The translations under genes and the position numbers were made by a program. 64,000 bases of DNA, taken from NCBI GenBank assembly GCA_009760855.2, contig WPIO01000173.1, forward strand, positions 283,501-347,500. Reading direction: 5' to 3'. The notes under the pieces were generated by a model that ran no database searches, was not told where the DNA came from, and was given only the letters and a program-made list of their open reading frames with translations. The first letter of the stretch is position 1. Every line of letters begins with the position of its first letter. This stretch comes from Cristatella mucedo. Taxonomy: Eukaryota; Bryozoa; Phylactolaemata; Cristatellidae. Positions 24,593 through 35,885 of this stretch are shown here, piece after piece.

Positions 24593-25987
24593 TAAAGAGG
24601 ATGCTGCTATAAAATGACCAAGCAAATAAATAATAACAGAGAAGATAGCAATACATTTATATATCGTTAGTAAACTGAAGTCAAATACTAAATGACATTT
24701 TGCGTATGTTTTTTGTCATATAATACTTTTAAAAAACGGTTCATGTGTCAGAAAGTTGACATCCACTTTAAACTTGTTGATATGCACGCGTTGGGCTTGT
24801 AAACAGGTTTTCATTTGCACTCTTGCTTTGTTATCATTAAACTGCCTTAAACCTAGTAATAATTCATTAAAAAACTAATTTAGATCAGTATTATATGTCG
24901 TTCGAGACCTTATGAACACTTTAGGAGTTTGGTTTTTTATTTCATTTGGATAATGGTAATTTTACTTTAATTTTATTAGAAGTAGCAGTATTTTTTCTAC
25001 TCAATTAGCTGCCTCATATATCATACGCGCTTCGATGACCCTAAGTTTAAAAGACTGAGTAGAAAATAGAATACTAATAAATATCAATCAACCTTTAATT
25101 TTTAGGCTTATTTATCTCTCCCAACCTTCGGTTTTGCCGATATTTGGGTAGTGGCTTTGGTATTGCAATTACTTAACGCATAGCTATTACAATATCAGCT
25201 CCGAGCTCTGAAATTCAATTCTGCTATTTATTTCACTAAATAAATAGTTTTTATTGGAATCTTAAGTATCGTGTTAAGTTTTACGCTTTCTTTTCGCGGT
25301 ATTTCATGTTTTCGCTTGCTTGTATAACAGCTAGAATAAGACTGTAAGCGTTATAGACCTTATTAGAATGCAATGTCTTATAAAAGCCTTGGAGAAATGC
25401 AGAGTTCATTTCACAGATTTATTCTTGGTCCTTAGCTATGAACCTGTAAGTCCCTATTTTGGCATAATTAGAATTCATGGGCATTTGTAAATCAAGGTAA
25501 CTTTGTTCTGTAATTAACAATTTCAGGTAATACGTAATGATCCTCGTCCTGTTAAGGAGGCGGATCCTTTCAAATCCTTTTAAAAGAGGCGGCAATAAAA
25601 AATGTGTACATCCTGAGATGATATGAATAACTTTCAGCATTACTATCGAATGTAACTGCCTAACTAAAAGCTAGCAACGGGAATTTTGTCGGTCTGTCAG
25701 TGAAAGGTGCAAGTGAGAAAGTTTTGCTAAAAGTATTAAAATGAAATAAGTGTGCATTACCGATTATTAAAACAATACGAATTGCGACGAATATATGAAT
25801 CAATAACAACTAATAATTTTATTATTACCCCAATTGAAAAAGTCTACCTATAGCATGGCTATAGGTGACATGAAAAGGGCCGGGATGAAAGTGCGATTAG
25901 TGGCAGATGCACAGGGTCAGCCTACATAAAGATGCAAAGGATAATGACAAGAACCCAGTAAATGCCATCATAAAATACGAACGTTTT
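24593..25987. other. AT-rich sequence, nothing definite
   Basis: 25860-25980 weakly resembles a decayed antisense L2-A 3' UTR (GCACAGGGTCAGC, ACCCAGTAAATGC). The rest is unassigned. Confidence 0.35.
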
Positions 25988-26331
25988 TAATTGTTTTTAA
26001 TAATCATAATACACTTGATTAAGTAATTGCCTTACATAATTCAAACGCTTCCCATGCACTTTACATTTTCGGCAAAGGGAACCGCGATTGAATGGTGAGT
26101 AAAATTATGCTCGATAAACAGCATGAATAACATGGTTAGGGGTAACATACATTGGGTCAGCATGCAAGTGAGGTTAGTGGCAGCATGCACAGTGTCAGCA
26201 CGCCTAAGCACATACACGGTGAATCATAAGGACCTACTAAATGCTGTCCTAAATAGGTGCGTTTCAATTTCTCTTTAAACGTGGTGATGTAGGGGGATGT
26301 TGCGAAGCAAGTCGGAAGTACGTTCAAGGCT
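25988..26331 (-). mobile_element. L2-A LINE, 3' part of a copy split by another L2-A
   Basis: Antisense tail (TTTAATAATCATAATACAC), decayed hairpin and 3' UTR up to AAGGCT at 26326-26331. The same element resumes at 27062 with a second AAGGCT. Confidence 0.85.
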
Positions 26332-27061
26332 ACGTTAGTTGGTCCATGCATTCGTGACATCTCGTCTCGACTTCTGCAACTCACTGCTTACTGGCCTACC
26401 AGCATGTGCGATCAGGCGATTGCAGCTGGTGCAAAACTCTGCAGCTAGGCTGGTCTCTCGTGAGCGTCGCAGTTGCCACATTGCTCCACTTCTCGCCGAC
26501 CTGCACTGGTTACCAGTCAAGCAACGGATTGACTTCAAGGTTTTGTCGCTCACTTTTAGGTCTCTTCATTCTATGGCTCCAGCCTATCTTTCAGAGATAC
26601 TACTCCATCAGGCAAAGCATCGTACCACTCGCTTTTCGGAATCCAACAGTCTAGAAATACCTCGTACAAACCTTAAATCCTTTGGAGACCGTGCATTTAG
26701 CTCGTATGCTCCCACAGCCTGGAACTCCCTCCCGACCTGCATCAGAACATCCCCTGACCTTACCACATTTAAAAGAAACTTAAAAACATACCTATTTAGG
26801 ACAGCATTTAGTGGGTCCTTGTGATTCGTCCTCGATGTGCTTATGCGTGCTGACACTGTTCATGCTGCCACTAACCACATTTGCATGCTGACCCAGTGCA
26901 CGTAACCCCTAACCATGTTATTCATTTTGTTTGTTTTTCAAGCATGATTTTACTTACTGTTCTATTGCGTATCACTTTGCAGCAAATGTAAAGCGCCTAG
27001 AAAGAGATTAAGTTCTCTGAGGGCGCTTTATCAAGTGCAATATTATTATTATTATTATTAT
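26332..27061 (+). mobile_element. L2-A LINE, young 5'-truncated copy with target duplication
   Basis: 730 bp with an open 161-codon frame (26339-26824) for the intact C-terminal domain: [49 protein letters not shown] and the TAFSGSL stop. A perfect hairpin (stems 26989-26997 and 27022-27030) and ATT repeats follow. AAGGCT is duplicated on both sides (26326-26331, 27062-27067). Confidence 0.95.
26989..27030 (+). promoter_or_regulatory. L2-A 3' terminal stem-loop (reference example)
   Basis: TAAAGCGCC (26989-26997) and GGCGCTTTA (27022-27030) form a perfect 9-bp stem. AGAGA/TCTCT inside gives a second short stem. It directly precedes the ATT repeats. In L2-type LINEs the RT recognises the RNA 3' end, so this is the likely recognition structure. 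It recurs in every complete L2-A 3' end here. Confidence 0.75.
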
Positions 27062-27990
27062 AAGGCTTTGGGATAATACGAACTAAATGCACAGTCTCCA
27101 AAGGGTTTGATGTTTGTCCGAGGTATTGGTAAACTGATGGATTCCGGAAAGCGGGTGGTACGATACTTGACCTGGTGGGGGGAGTAGATCTGAGAGATAG
27201 GCTGGAGCCAAATAATGAAGTGAAATGAAAGTGAGAGACAAAACCTTGAAGTCGATCCGTCGCTTGACAGTGAGCAAGTGAAAATCGGCGAGAAGTGATT
27301 TGATGCGGTAACTGAGTCGCTCACGAGAGACATGCCTTGCTGGCACCAGCTTTAAGTGCCTGATTGCAAATTTTGGTAGGCCAGCTAGTAGTGAGTTACA
27401 GAAGTCTAGGCGGTATGTCACAAATGCACGGCCAGCTTAGATGTGATATCCTTTGGTAAATAAGCTCCAATTTGGGCGATGCTATGTTGCTCAAAGTAGG
27501 CTCACTTGACTTTGGAGCGGATGTCGTAGTCTAACGAAAAGTCACATTGGAACATGACACCTAGATTTCGTGCAGATTCAACTGGAGATATGCCAGCAGA
27601 GCAGATTTTGAGAGTTAGCCTATCCAATTTCTGAATCACACTTGCTTTGCCAATAGCTATTAAGTTCATGATCATTTAATTTTGGAAAGTTTGCTATTAT
27701 GCATGTGCGAATGTTTTCAATGCATGCATAAAGAGAGTTGAGATAATTTGAGGTGCTCCAAGGCTTGGAGGGATCAAAGCTACGGTACAACTTAATGTCA
27801 TCCGCATGGAAGTGAAAACCTAGATTACGCTAGGCAATCTTATTGGCGAGAGAGAGAGAGAGAGAAAGAGAGAGAGTATAAGCCGTGAAAAAAACTAGAC
27901 CTAGCATGGAGCCCTGAGGTACCCCATATTTCAGAAGTACCTCGGATGTTTTTTGTCCATTTGGTATACCTCGGATGTTCTTTGTCGTTT
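27062..27990 (-). mobile_element. L2-A LINE, 5' part of the split copy
   Basis: Antisense. It continues the copy at 25988-26331 after removal of the insertion, and reaches back through the C-terminal domain to the RT motif YGVPQGSMLG near 27920. A GA/CT run (27848-27880) interrupts the frame. Stops and shifts throughout. Confidence 0.85.
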
Positions 27991-28160
27991 TGGTAAAGTT
28001 AGGCGAAGTCCTGACAAAAGTGGGGAGTGAATTCCAGGCTTTGGGAGAATACAAACTAAATGCACAGCCTTCGAAGGATTAACGGTTTGTACTAGGTATA
28101 TGGTGAACAGCTAAATTACCAAGAGCTGGTGCTACATTGTGCATGTAGCTGTTTATATTA
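27991..28160 (-). mobile_element. L2-A LINE fragment, second copy
   Basis: Antisense L2-A ORF end (YSPKAWNSLPTFVRTSP) directly followed in the same frame by RT sequence of the next element. Two different copies are therefore joined head-to-tail here. Confidence 0.7.
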
Positions 28161-28401
28161 ACCTATAACTTGTTAAATTGTACAAAATATGCATCCTGAT
28201 TATTGTTGCCTATTAAAGAAAAAACCGCATTTTCGGTCAATTTTTGTACATGCGGACAAGAGCTGTTTACAATTCTTTTGTTAGTACCAAGTACGCCTTA
28301 ACTAAAAAATAAATTTAACGGATTTTTCCGGGAGATTAGTTAGTACCATTTTCAATTTTATAGATTATTACACAGTGTATTGTTTAGTATATATTGACAT
28401 A

Positions 28402-28634
28402 CTTTTCAGTGGTCCTGAGCTGCTACTTCCATGCTACTCACTACCTCGACAACTCTACTGACTCTGCTTTTCTTCCCACCTTCTCTTTCTTGCGTGAGAC
28501 GAAGTCTGTGGGCTATTCGACGCGTACCGAAAGCACCTTAGACTGTACTCTATACAAAACTCTCCTGCGTAACACCCACATAGTCTTTATTAATTTGGGG
28601 AGTAACAGACATAGATACATTACATTATATTAAT
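28402..28634 (+). mobile_element. L2-B LINE 3' end
   Basis: From TTTTCAGTGGTCCTGAGC through GTAACACCCACATAG to ATACATTACATTATATTA. No coding remains. Confidence 0.9.
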
Positions 28635-29439
28635 AATTTATAAATAAATTTGGCATTTTTCCTTATTTAAGACCTTATAAGTAATTTTCAATTCTTCAAT
28701 CACTGAACTATTTACCTCTACCAAAATACCAAGAACAGATGTCTCTCATCAAAATATTGACTGCAAAAGAAATCCGAGTTACAATATTGTAAAATAAAAA
28801 AAATTTCAAGATGATTTAGGCCACTTCACCCACCATTAGTAAAAAGCGAATTACTTTCAGGAAACAATCGTAATATTTATCTGTGTATTTATTATTTTGA
28901 AAGTGATTCATCTGATTGATAAGCAAGCTTAAACGGCATCCATTTGCTGTTAGTGCATCACCATCATCGCTAGGTATCAGTGACGTGCCTTTCTTATATC
29001 AAGCTTCAAACGCTAAACTTGTTAGTATCTAGATAATAATCAACAAGATGCTCCTGTAGTGGCTTACTTAATAAATATCTGCCACAATTTTACATTCACT
29101 TGGACATCCAAGTTATTACACTGTGATAAGAAATGATGAAGAGAGAACCGCTTGGTAAAGCCATTGTGATTCAAATTGATGTTTTTTTCAGGAAAACGTG
29201 AGAGACGGTGACTGCCAACTTCAAAAGAATATTTCTGGGCTTGAACATCAAAGCGAAAACAATAAAATGATGCGGTAAATGAAATTCCATGAAAGCACTT
29301 CTTTTGAAAACATTGGTTGTACTTTTAATTACAATACGTCTCTGTGGATGAGTTAATTTGAATGCACGGAGAGTTCGAACGGCCGATTGCAAAAAAATAC
29401 CGTAATGCCTACATATTTGATTCATTTCTCTATTCAGCC
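28635..29439. other. No recognised feature
   Basis: AT-rich. One 84-codon antisense ORF (29171-29425) without domain signal. Confidence 0.35.
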
Positions 29440-29612
29440 GTAACGGCTCACTTGCTAAGTCGGTTGCAATTCATGACCTCGACATCGAGGTCATGGGTTC
29501 GAATCCTGCTGTGGGCGATCCTGTATCGCCACCACCAGCAGCGGTGATAGCCGTAAAGGCTCTTCAGTCGCTATACAAAAAGAGGCTTTTAAATCAGCTG
29601 GTATTTTTTTAT
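29440..29612 (+). mobile_element. SINE-1 copy
   Basis: B box GGGTTCGAATCC is intact; the A box (CGGCTCACTTGCTAAG) is decayed. The family body follows, with TTAAATCAGCTGGTATTTT at the end. Confidence 0.85.
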
Positions 29613-29755
29613 TTTACAAATACCTATTATCTACAAGCATTCAAGCATGTATACATTAGCTCTTAATGACCCCGATGTAGTCTTTCGGTCTCACTTACAT
29701 GCATAAATCTTAAAACAAAAGTTAACACCAGTTTACCTTCAAATTCAATAATACT

Positions 29756-29829
29756 GCTTAATATATATATATATATATATAATATATTATTATAGTATAT
29801 TATATATTATATATATTCAATAATACTGC

Positions 29830-29874
<45 letters not shown>

Positions 29875-30068
29875 TTATATTTACATATATATATACATAT
29901 ACACGCATGCACATACATATATATATATATATATTACATGCTTATATATATGTATATACATATATATGCTTATACATATATGTGTGTGTGTGTTTGTATG
30001 TGTAGTTGGGTGTGTGCGTGTATGTGCAGATATGTGTGTGTGTGTGTGTGTGTGTGTGAGTGTGTATA
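29756..30068. repeat. Compound TA / TG microsatellite
   Basis: Long TA-rich tracts broken by a repeated TTCAATAATACTGC word (29741 and 29815), then TG repeats to 30068. ORFs through it are artefacts. Confidence 0.95.
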
Positions 30069-30317
30069 CTGCATATTGTGCCACTCCCTTTAGGCTTAAC
30101 TCTAGCAATCTCAATAGAAGCTAAAGAACCTAAGCCTTTTGCAAAAGACCTAGTTCCTTAAATTACAGAGGTTACTCATAGCATGATTCCGACTACCAAG
30201 TCAAGGAGCAGTTGAAATGAACACACTTGGGCTGGCATGCATGATAGTAATAGAAAGCCACTACAGCTATCCAAATTGATCACTGCACGAGGAAAGTATC
30301 TACGTACCTGAGATCCC

Positions 30318-30368
<51 letters not shown>

Positions 30369-30412
30369 TGTATATATATGTATATATATATATATATATA
30401 TTCATGTATATC
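30318..30412. repeat. (TA)n microsatellite
   Basis: Nearly pure TA with two TGCATG/TTCATG interruptions. Confidence 0.95.
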
Positions 30413-30504
30413 GGGAGCTTGTTGGTCTGTTACTTGATATTATAATTCCTATCATGTTATATTATGATATTATAATTGCCGCCATTATAAGATAAAAACC
30501 GAGG

Positions 30505-30860
30505 AATAAGTTTCTGGGCTTGTCGCTCCTTGTAAGAACTTTAATTTGCATCCGTCGATCAACCGGCAGCTTTTCAATTTCTTCTAGCTAAGTACAAACT
30601 CGGTAAAAACCTCTTGGATTTGTTAACTAGCCTTGCGGCCGTATTCATCCTCAGCTGCAGTGACCAAATAGCTTTTTCCGGTAGCTTAGAAAAAACGAAA
30701 CTTGAGCCATCGTGGTTAAAAGTAGCTATCTTAGATGTGGATCGGAAGTTATAGCCAGCTTAGGAAGCTCTCATCGTAATGAAGCGTTCAAAGTTTAGGC
30801 AGTTATTAAAACCAGCACCTAAATTCCAAGCTAAGGAATTCGTCCAAGGCGCCTACGTTT
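30505..30860 (-). mobile_element. L2-B LINE, decayed ORF segment
   Basis: Antisense. It aligns with the better copy at 40820-41200 (GAACTTTAATTTGCATCC against GAACTTTGCTCTCTATCC; CGATCAACCGGC; CAGCTGCAGTG). No 3' end. Confidence 0.6.
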
Positions 30861-31128
30861 CATGTTCACAGCACCAGCGAGGCATTAAGGCTATTGGTCT
30901 AGTTTGGGTGCAGATCTAAAAGACCTGCCTGTTTGCTAGATTTCAAAAACAACTCCGAGTGAATGCTTTTCAAGCTGAGTTACTAGACAAACTCTATGTT
31001 GCATAGGGCATACAATTGAACAGGAACAGATACCGAGATTGAGCAATGATCTTAGACGATCAGTTGGCACAGTAGGTGCTCGGGCTAACAGAGGTGCAAC
31101 AAAAAATTATGTAAGATACCCCCACAGA

Positions 31129-31647
31129 TAATAATAATAATAATAATAATTCACTTGATAAAGCACCCTCAGAGAACGTAATCTCTCTCTAGGCGCTTTA
31201 CATTTGCAGTAAAGTGAAATGCAATTGAATGGTAAGTAAAATCGTGCTTGAAAAACAAACGAACTGAGTAATACGGTAAGGGGTGACATGCACAGGGTCA
31301 GTATGCAAATGTGGTTAGTGGCAGCATGCTCAGTGTCAGAACGCATAAGCACATCAAGGACGAATCACAGGGACCCACTCAATGCTGTCCTAAATAGGTG
31401 TGTTTTTAGGTTCCTTTTAAATGTGGTCAGGTCAGGGGATGTTCTGACAAAGGTCGGGAGGGAGTTCCAGGCTGTGGGAGCATATAAACTAAATGCACGG
31501 TCTCCAAAGGATTTAAGGTTTGAAAGAGGTATTGGTTAACTGTTGGATTCCGAAAAGCGGGTGGTACGATGCTTGGCCTGATGGGGTAGTATATCTGAAA
31601 GATAGGCTGGAGCCATAGAATGAAGGGACCTAAAAGTGAGCGACAAA
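31129..31647 (-). mobile_element. L2-A LINE, 3' part of the best copy
   Basis: Tail, hairpin (CTCTAGGCGCTTTACAT side at 31188), 3' UTR and ORF end up to GACAAA at 31642-31647, where a second L2-A interrupts it. The rest resumes at 32047. Confidence 0.93.
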
Positions 31648-32046
31648 TAATAATAATAATAATAATATTGCACTTGATAAAGCGCCCTCAGAGAACTTAA
31701 TCTCTTTCTAGGCGCTTTACATTTGCTGCAAAGTGATACGCAATAGAATAGTAAGTAAAATCATGCTTGAAAAACAAACAAAATGAATAACATGGTTAGG
31801 GGTTACATGCACTGGGTCAGCATGCAAATGTGGTTAGTGGCAGCATGAACAGTGTCAGCACGCATAAGCACATCGAGGACGAATCACAAGGACCCACTAA
31901 ATGCTGTCCTAAATAGGTATGTTTTTAAGTTTCTTTTAAATGTGGTCAGGTCAGGGGATGTTCTGATGCAGGTCGGGAGGGAGTTCCAGGCTGTGGGAGC
32001 ATACGAGCTAAATGCACGGTCTCCAAAGGATTTAAGGTTTGTACGA
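31648..32046 (-). mobile_element. L2-A LINE inserted in the same orientation inside an L2-A
   Basis: 399 bp: ATT tail, perfect hairpin, UTR and the last 50 or so codons, truncated at the [11 protein letters not shown] region. The host word GACAAA occurs on both sides (31642-31647 and 32047-32052). This explains why the combined ORF seems to lack about 40 residues. Confidence 0.93.
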
Positions 32047-33318
32047 GACAAAACCTTGAAGTCAATCCGTTGCTTGACTGGTAGCCAGGTCGGTGAGAAG
32101 TGGAGTAATGTGGCAACTGCGACGCTCACGACAGACAAGCCTAGCTGCAGAGTTTTGCACCAGCTGCAATCGCCTGATCGCACATGCTGGTAGGCCAGTA
32201 AGCAGTGACTTGCAGAAGTCGAAACGAGATGTCACGAATGCATGGACCAACTTGGACGTGGTATCTTTATCTAAACAAGCCCAAATTTTAGCAATGTTAT
32301 GAAGCTGAAAATAGGCAGATTTGACTGTGGAGCTGTTATGGTCGTCTAACGAGAGGTCGCTTTGGAATATGACACCAGATTTCGAGCTGATTCCACCGTA
32401 GATATACTGGCAGAGCCAATTTTGAGAGTCAGCCTTTCCAATCTCTGGATCACACTGGGTTTGCCCATAACTAGTAAGTTAGTTTTATCATCGTTGGATT
32501 TTAGAAAATTTGCTGCCTTCCACGTGTGGATGTCATCAATGCATGCAGCTAGTGAGTTTAGAGAATTTGAGGTGCTCGAAGGCTGGGAGGGATCAAAGCA
32601 AAGGTATAACTGAGTGTCATCTGCATAGAAGTTAAAGCCTAGATTGTGCTTGGTAATCACATCAGCAAGAGGCAGAGTATAAACCGTGAACAGAACCGGA
32701 CCTAGCACTGAGCCCTGAGGTACTCCATATTTCAGAGGTACTTCAGATGATCTTTGTCCATTCACGTCAATACTCTGGAGTCTCCCACTGAGATAGGACC
32801 TGAACCACTGCAGAACAGTGCCAGTGATGCCCAGGCGAGATGAGAGACGCTCTAGAAGAACTTTGTAATCTATGGTTTCAAAAGCTGCCGAAATATCAAG
32901 CAAAACAAGCAGAGACACTCTACCCATGTCTGCATTCTTAAGTAGGTCGTTGTATACCCGAAGCAATGCTGACTCTGTGGAGTGGTTAGCTCTAAAGCCA
33001 GACTGGAACTTACTAGCAAGGTGTGAGGTTTCGATATACGAGTTCAGCTGGTCGGCTACGACCCGTTCGAGTATCTTTGATAGGAACGGTAGAAGGGAAA
33101 CTGGGCGGTAGTTGCTCAAGTTCTCTTGGTCAAGTGTAGCTTTCTTGAGAAGTGGCCTGACTACAGCTTTTTTGAAAGGTACTGGGACATGACCTGAGGC
33201 TAATGACATATTAATTATGTTAGTTATGCATGGCAGCAGTAGATTAATGCAACGTAGGAGCAGGACAGTAGGAATAGGGTCCACAGGACTTGTTGTCTTC
33301 TTTGATTGAGATATGAAC
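32047..33318 (-). mobile_element. L2-A LINE, 5' part of the best copy, truncated in RT N-terminus
   Basis: It carries the RT and post-RT domain (see the ORF entry). Its 5' end at about 33318 abuts unrelated sequence. With 31129-31647 this makes a copy of about 1.8 kb, the least damaged LINE in the window. Confidence 0.93.
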
Positions 33319-33320
33319 AT
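32346..33320 (-). pseudogene. L2-A reverse transcriptase, 324-codon open fragment
   Basis: Non-LTR reverse transcriptase of the L2/CR1 type, the enzyme that copies LINE RNA at a nicked target. Visible motifs: NYRPVSLLP at residues 70-78, [13 protein letters not shown] at 139-151 (first catalytic Asp), [14 protein letters not shown] at 198-211, and FYADDTQLY at 231-239 (the catalytic Asp pair). All three catalytic aspartates are present. There is no endonuclease domain, because the copy is truncated. A one-base deletion near 32390, in the ARNLGVIF region, shifts the frame. A second small deletion near 32085 hits HWLPVKQ. It is therefore inactive, although the RT core itself is unbroken. Confidence 0.93.
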
Positions 33321-33871
33321 GAGTTGTGGGCGTGACGACTACAGCTGCATGATTTGCAGGCGACACAGCAGGTGACCATATATACTCATGCGTATTAATC
33401 GTCGCATAAGCCACCTTGGAGTGACGAAGAGAGAAGGGGAAAGAGAATAGCATCTGTATAGGTGGTGTCACAAGACCCAGCTGGCCATTGGCAAATACAT
33501 CGAGCTTAGTTAACCAATATGGCTGGACGGCCGTGCCTAATGAGCTGATTGCAGCATGCTGGTTGGTCCGGGGACTGTTGCGAGTCCGGCTGGTCAGAAT
33601 AACAGCCGGAAAGAGGTAAGTGGATAGCAACTGTGAAAGGCGTGGTCTTTTATGGAGACCCGATTGCACTTTATTCAAACGACGGGCAATGCAAAAAACG
33701 CACATCTTTAAAGCCAAGCGATTCGCGAACAGCCGCTGCAACCCTGCCGCCCACCTTTCAGTCAGCTCGGATAAAAATAATGAGAGGGTTGGTTGACGGT
33801 CTCAGATTGACGGACACTAAAGCAGGGTGTCATAATCGTCTCTCCCAGCATAAATAACGGTGAACATAGCA
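33319..33871. other. GC-richer unassigned sequence
   Basis: A 165-codon antisense ORF (33244-33741) overlaps the 5' end of the L2-A and a 74-codon plus ORF. Neither looks like a known domain. It could be part of an unrecognised element. Confidence 0.3.
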
Positions 33872-33936
33872 ATAATAATAATACGTTTCTGATATCGCCC
33901 TCAGAGAACTTGTCATTTTACATATGAATGCATCTA
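33872..33936 (-). mobile_element. L2-A-type tail fragment
   Basis: AATAATAATAATAC followed by a decayed hairpin (CGCCCTCAGAGAACTTG, TTTTACAT). Only the tail remains, so SINE-2 is an alternative source. Confidence 0.55.
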
Positions 33937-34217
33937 GCTTCCCCTGGACGGCCTAAACGTGGATAAGTAGCCCTTCAACCGCAACTCAGCTTTTAGCAGC
34001 AGGCGACAAGCCAGAACTGCTTGATTGCATGGCTACACTGACCCGTAGAAGGCCGACCCGGATGTGCCGACCGACTAGCTTACAATGTGCTGAAATTTTA
34101 TTGGCCGGACTTAAAAGGCTGTCCACTAACTGGGTGACGTCGTCAAAGTAACTTTATTAATAGGCAACCGGCAGCCAGCCCTGCAGACGCTGCCACTACA
34201 CATTTATAATGAATCGT

Positions 34218-34286
34218 TATAGTAATAAGAATAATAATGATAATGCATTTGTATAGCATCCTCAGAAAACTCAATCGTAGGCGGTG
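34218..34286 (-). mobile_element. L2-A-type tail fragment
   Basis: AATAATAATGATAATGCA then ATCCTCAGAAAACTCAATC. Same comment as for 33872-33936. Confidence 0.5.
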
Positions 34287-34393
34287 CCAACGCATTAAGC
34301 ACATCAGCAAGTCACGTGCAGTTATATTACTGCCGACGGTTAGCCTTTCGCACCATGCTGATGGGCAGTGATTGAGCTACTACTATGGCAATT

Positions 34394-34690
34394 ATGTAAT
34401 GTAATGTATCTCCGTCAGTAACTCCACAAAGTCATAAAGACCATGTGGGTGTTACGAAGGAGAGTTTTGTATAGCGCACTCACAGCCTAAGCGGCTTTCG
34501 GTACGCATTCGGTACCCAACAGACTTCGTCTCACGCAACAAAGAGAAAGTGGGAGGCATAGCAGAGTTAGGAGAGCAGTTGAGGTAGTGAGTAGCATAGA
34601 AGTAGCAGTTCAGGACCGCTGAAAAAGATGTGCCATAGTCGGCAGTTGCAGAGTAGATGTCGTTGCGTAAGAATAGTGGAAGCGAGATTG
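34394..34690 (-). mobile_element. L2-B LINE 3' end
   Basis: TAATGTAATGTATCTCC tail start, GACCATGTGGGTGTTACG, CACTCACAGCCTAAGCGGC, up to GTCGTTGCGTAAGAATAG. Well conserved. Confidence 0.92.
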
Positions 34691-34796
34691 CTAATCGACA
34701 CTTTAAATTTACAGGTCATGTTTTGGTAGACGAACGTTTGATAGAGCAAAAACAGGGCTCAGGGACGTACTTACAGATCAGCAGAACCAGCCCTGC

Positions 34797-34974
34797 TAAT
34801 AATAATACCTTTGATGTAGCACCCTTATAGAACTCAGTTTCTTTCTAGGCACTTTACATTCGCTGCAAAGACTGGTCGGTGGTAGATCGAATGGTTAGTG
34901 GTAGCATGCTCACTAAACAACAAGATCAAAATGGTTAGGGGTGACATGCATGAGACAGTATACCAGTGTTGTTA
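34797..34974 (-). mobile_element. L2-A LINE 3' end, interrupted by SINE-2
   Basis: Tail, hairpin with decayed stem (TTCTAGGCACTTTACAT) and UTR. It continues after the SINE at 35093. Confidence 0.8.
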
Positions 34975-35092
34975 GAGGACTTAGTCTCTATTCAGGTGCT
35001 TCACATACGCCTCGGGACTCAAGCATACGACCTCAGGTAGACCTTGGCTTGGGCGAGTACCTTAACCGCTGGACTAAACCAGCTCGGCGATG
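34975..35092 (-). mobile_element. SINE-2 copy inside an L2-A
   Basis: On the minus strand: GCCGAGCTGGTTTAGTCCAG (A-box region), AGCGGTTAAGGT, a B-box-like ATGCTTGAGTCCC, then a tail homologous to the L2-A hairpin (GAAGCACCTGAATAGAGAC ... AGTCC). Confidence 0.82.
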
Positions 35093-35885
35093 CGTTTCAG
35101 TTTCTTTTTAAATTTTGACAAGTCAGGAGATGTGATGCAAGTCGGGAGTGAGTTCCTGGATTTGGGAGCATACGAACTAAAGGCACGGTATCCAACGGCT
35201 TTGAGGTTTGTACGAGTTATCGGTACGGAGATAGACTCGGAAAAGTGGGTGGTACATGCTTAGCCTCGTTGGTGGCCCGTAGACTAGCAAGCAGTGACTT
35301 ACAGAAGTCAAGACGGACTGTCACGAATACATGGACCAATTTACATGTGGTATCCCTATCTAAGCAAGCTCTTATTTTAGCAATGTTATGTAGCTGAAAG
35401 TAGGCAGGCTTAAAATTTGGAGCTGATGTAGTCTTTTAATTAAAGATCACTTTGGAACATGTCACCTAGATTTTGTGCACATTCAACTGGGGATATACTC
35501 GCAAAGCCAATTTTGAGCGAGTCTTTCTAATTTCTGAATCACACCTGGCTTCCCCATAACTCTTAAGTTCGTTTTATCATAATTCAACTTAAGACAGTTT
35601 GCAGCTATTAACATGTGGATGTCATCAATACATGCAGCAAGGAAGTTTAGAAAATTCGACGTGCTGAAGGGCAGGGAGGAATCAAGGCAAAATTAAAACA
35701 GAGCGGTATCCAAACAAAAGGGAAAGCCTAGATTGCGCTTGGCAATCACAACGGCAAGAGAGAGAGAGAGAGTATAAATCGTGAAAAGAACGGAAACAAG
35801 CACAGATCCCCGAGGTACCTCATATTTTAAAGATTCCTCAGACGATCTGTTGTTGTTTATCGACCATCGGTGCATCACACCTTAT
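35093..35885 (-). mobile_element. L2-A LINE, ORF part of the SINE-interrupted copy
   Basis: Antisense ORF remnants from the C-terminus back to the RT VPRGSVLVSVLFTIYTL motif (about 35800). Many shifts. Confidence 0.85.

Noticed and set aside
29881-30114. Thr-His-rich antisense ORF
   Set aside because: It is read through TG and TA simple repeats.
31852-32193. 113-codon plus-strand ORF as a gene
   Set aside because: It is the antisense shadow of L2-A sequence on the minus strand; the same shadow recurs at 26608, 31288, 40147 and 62061.
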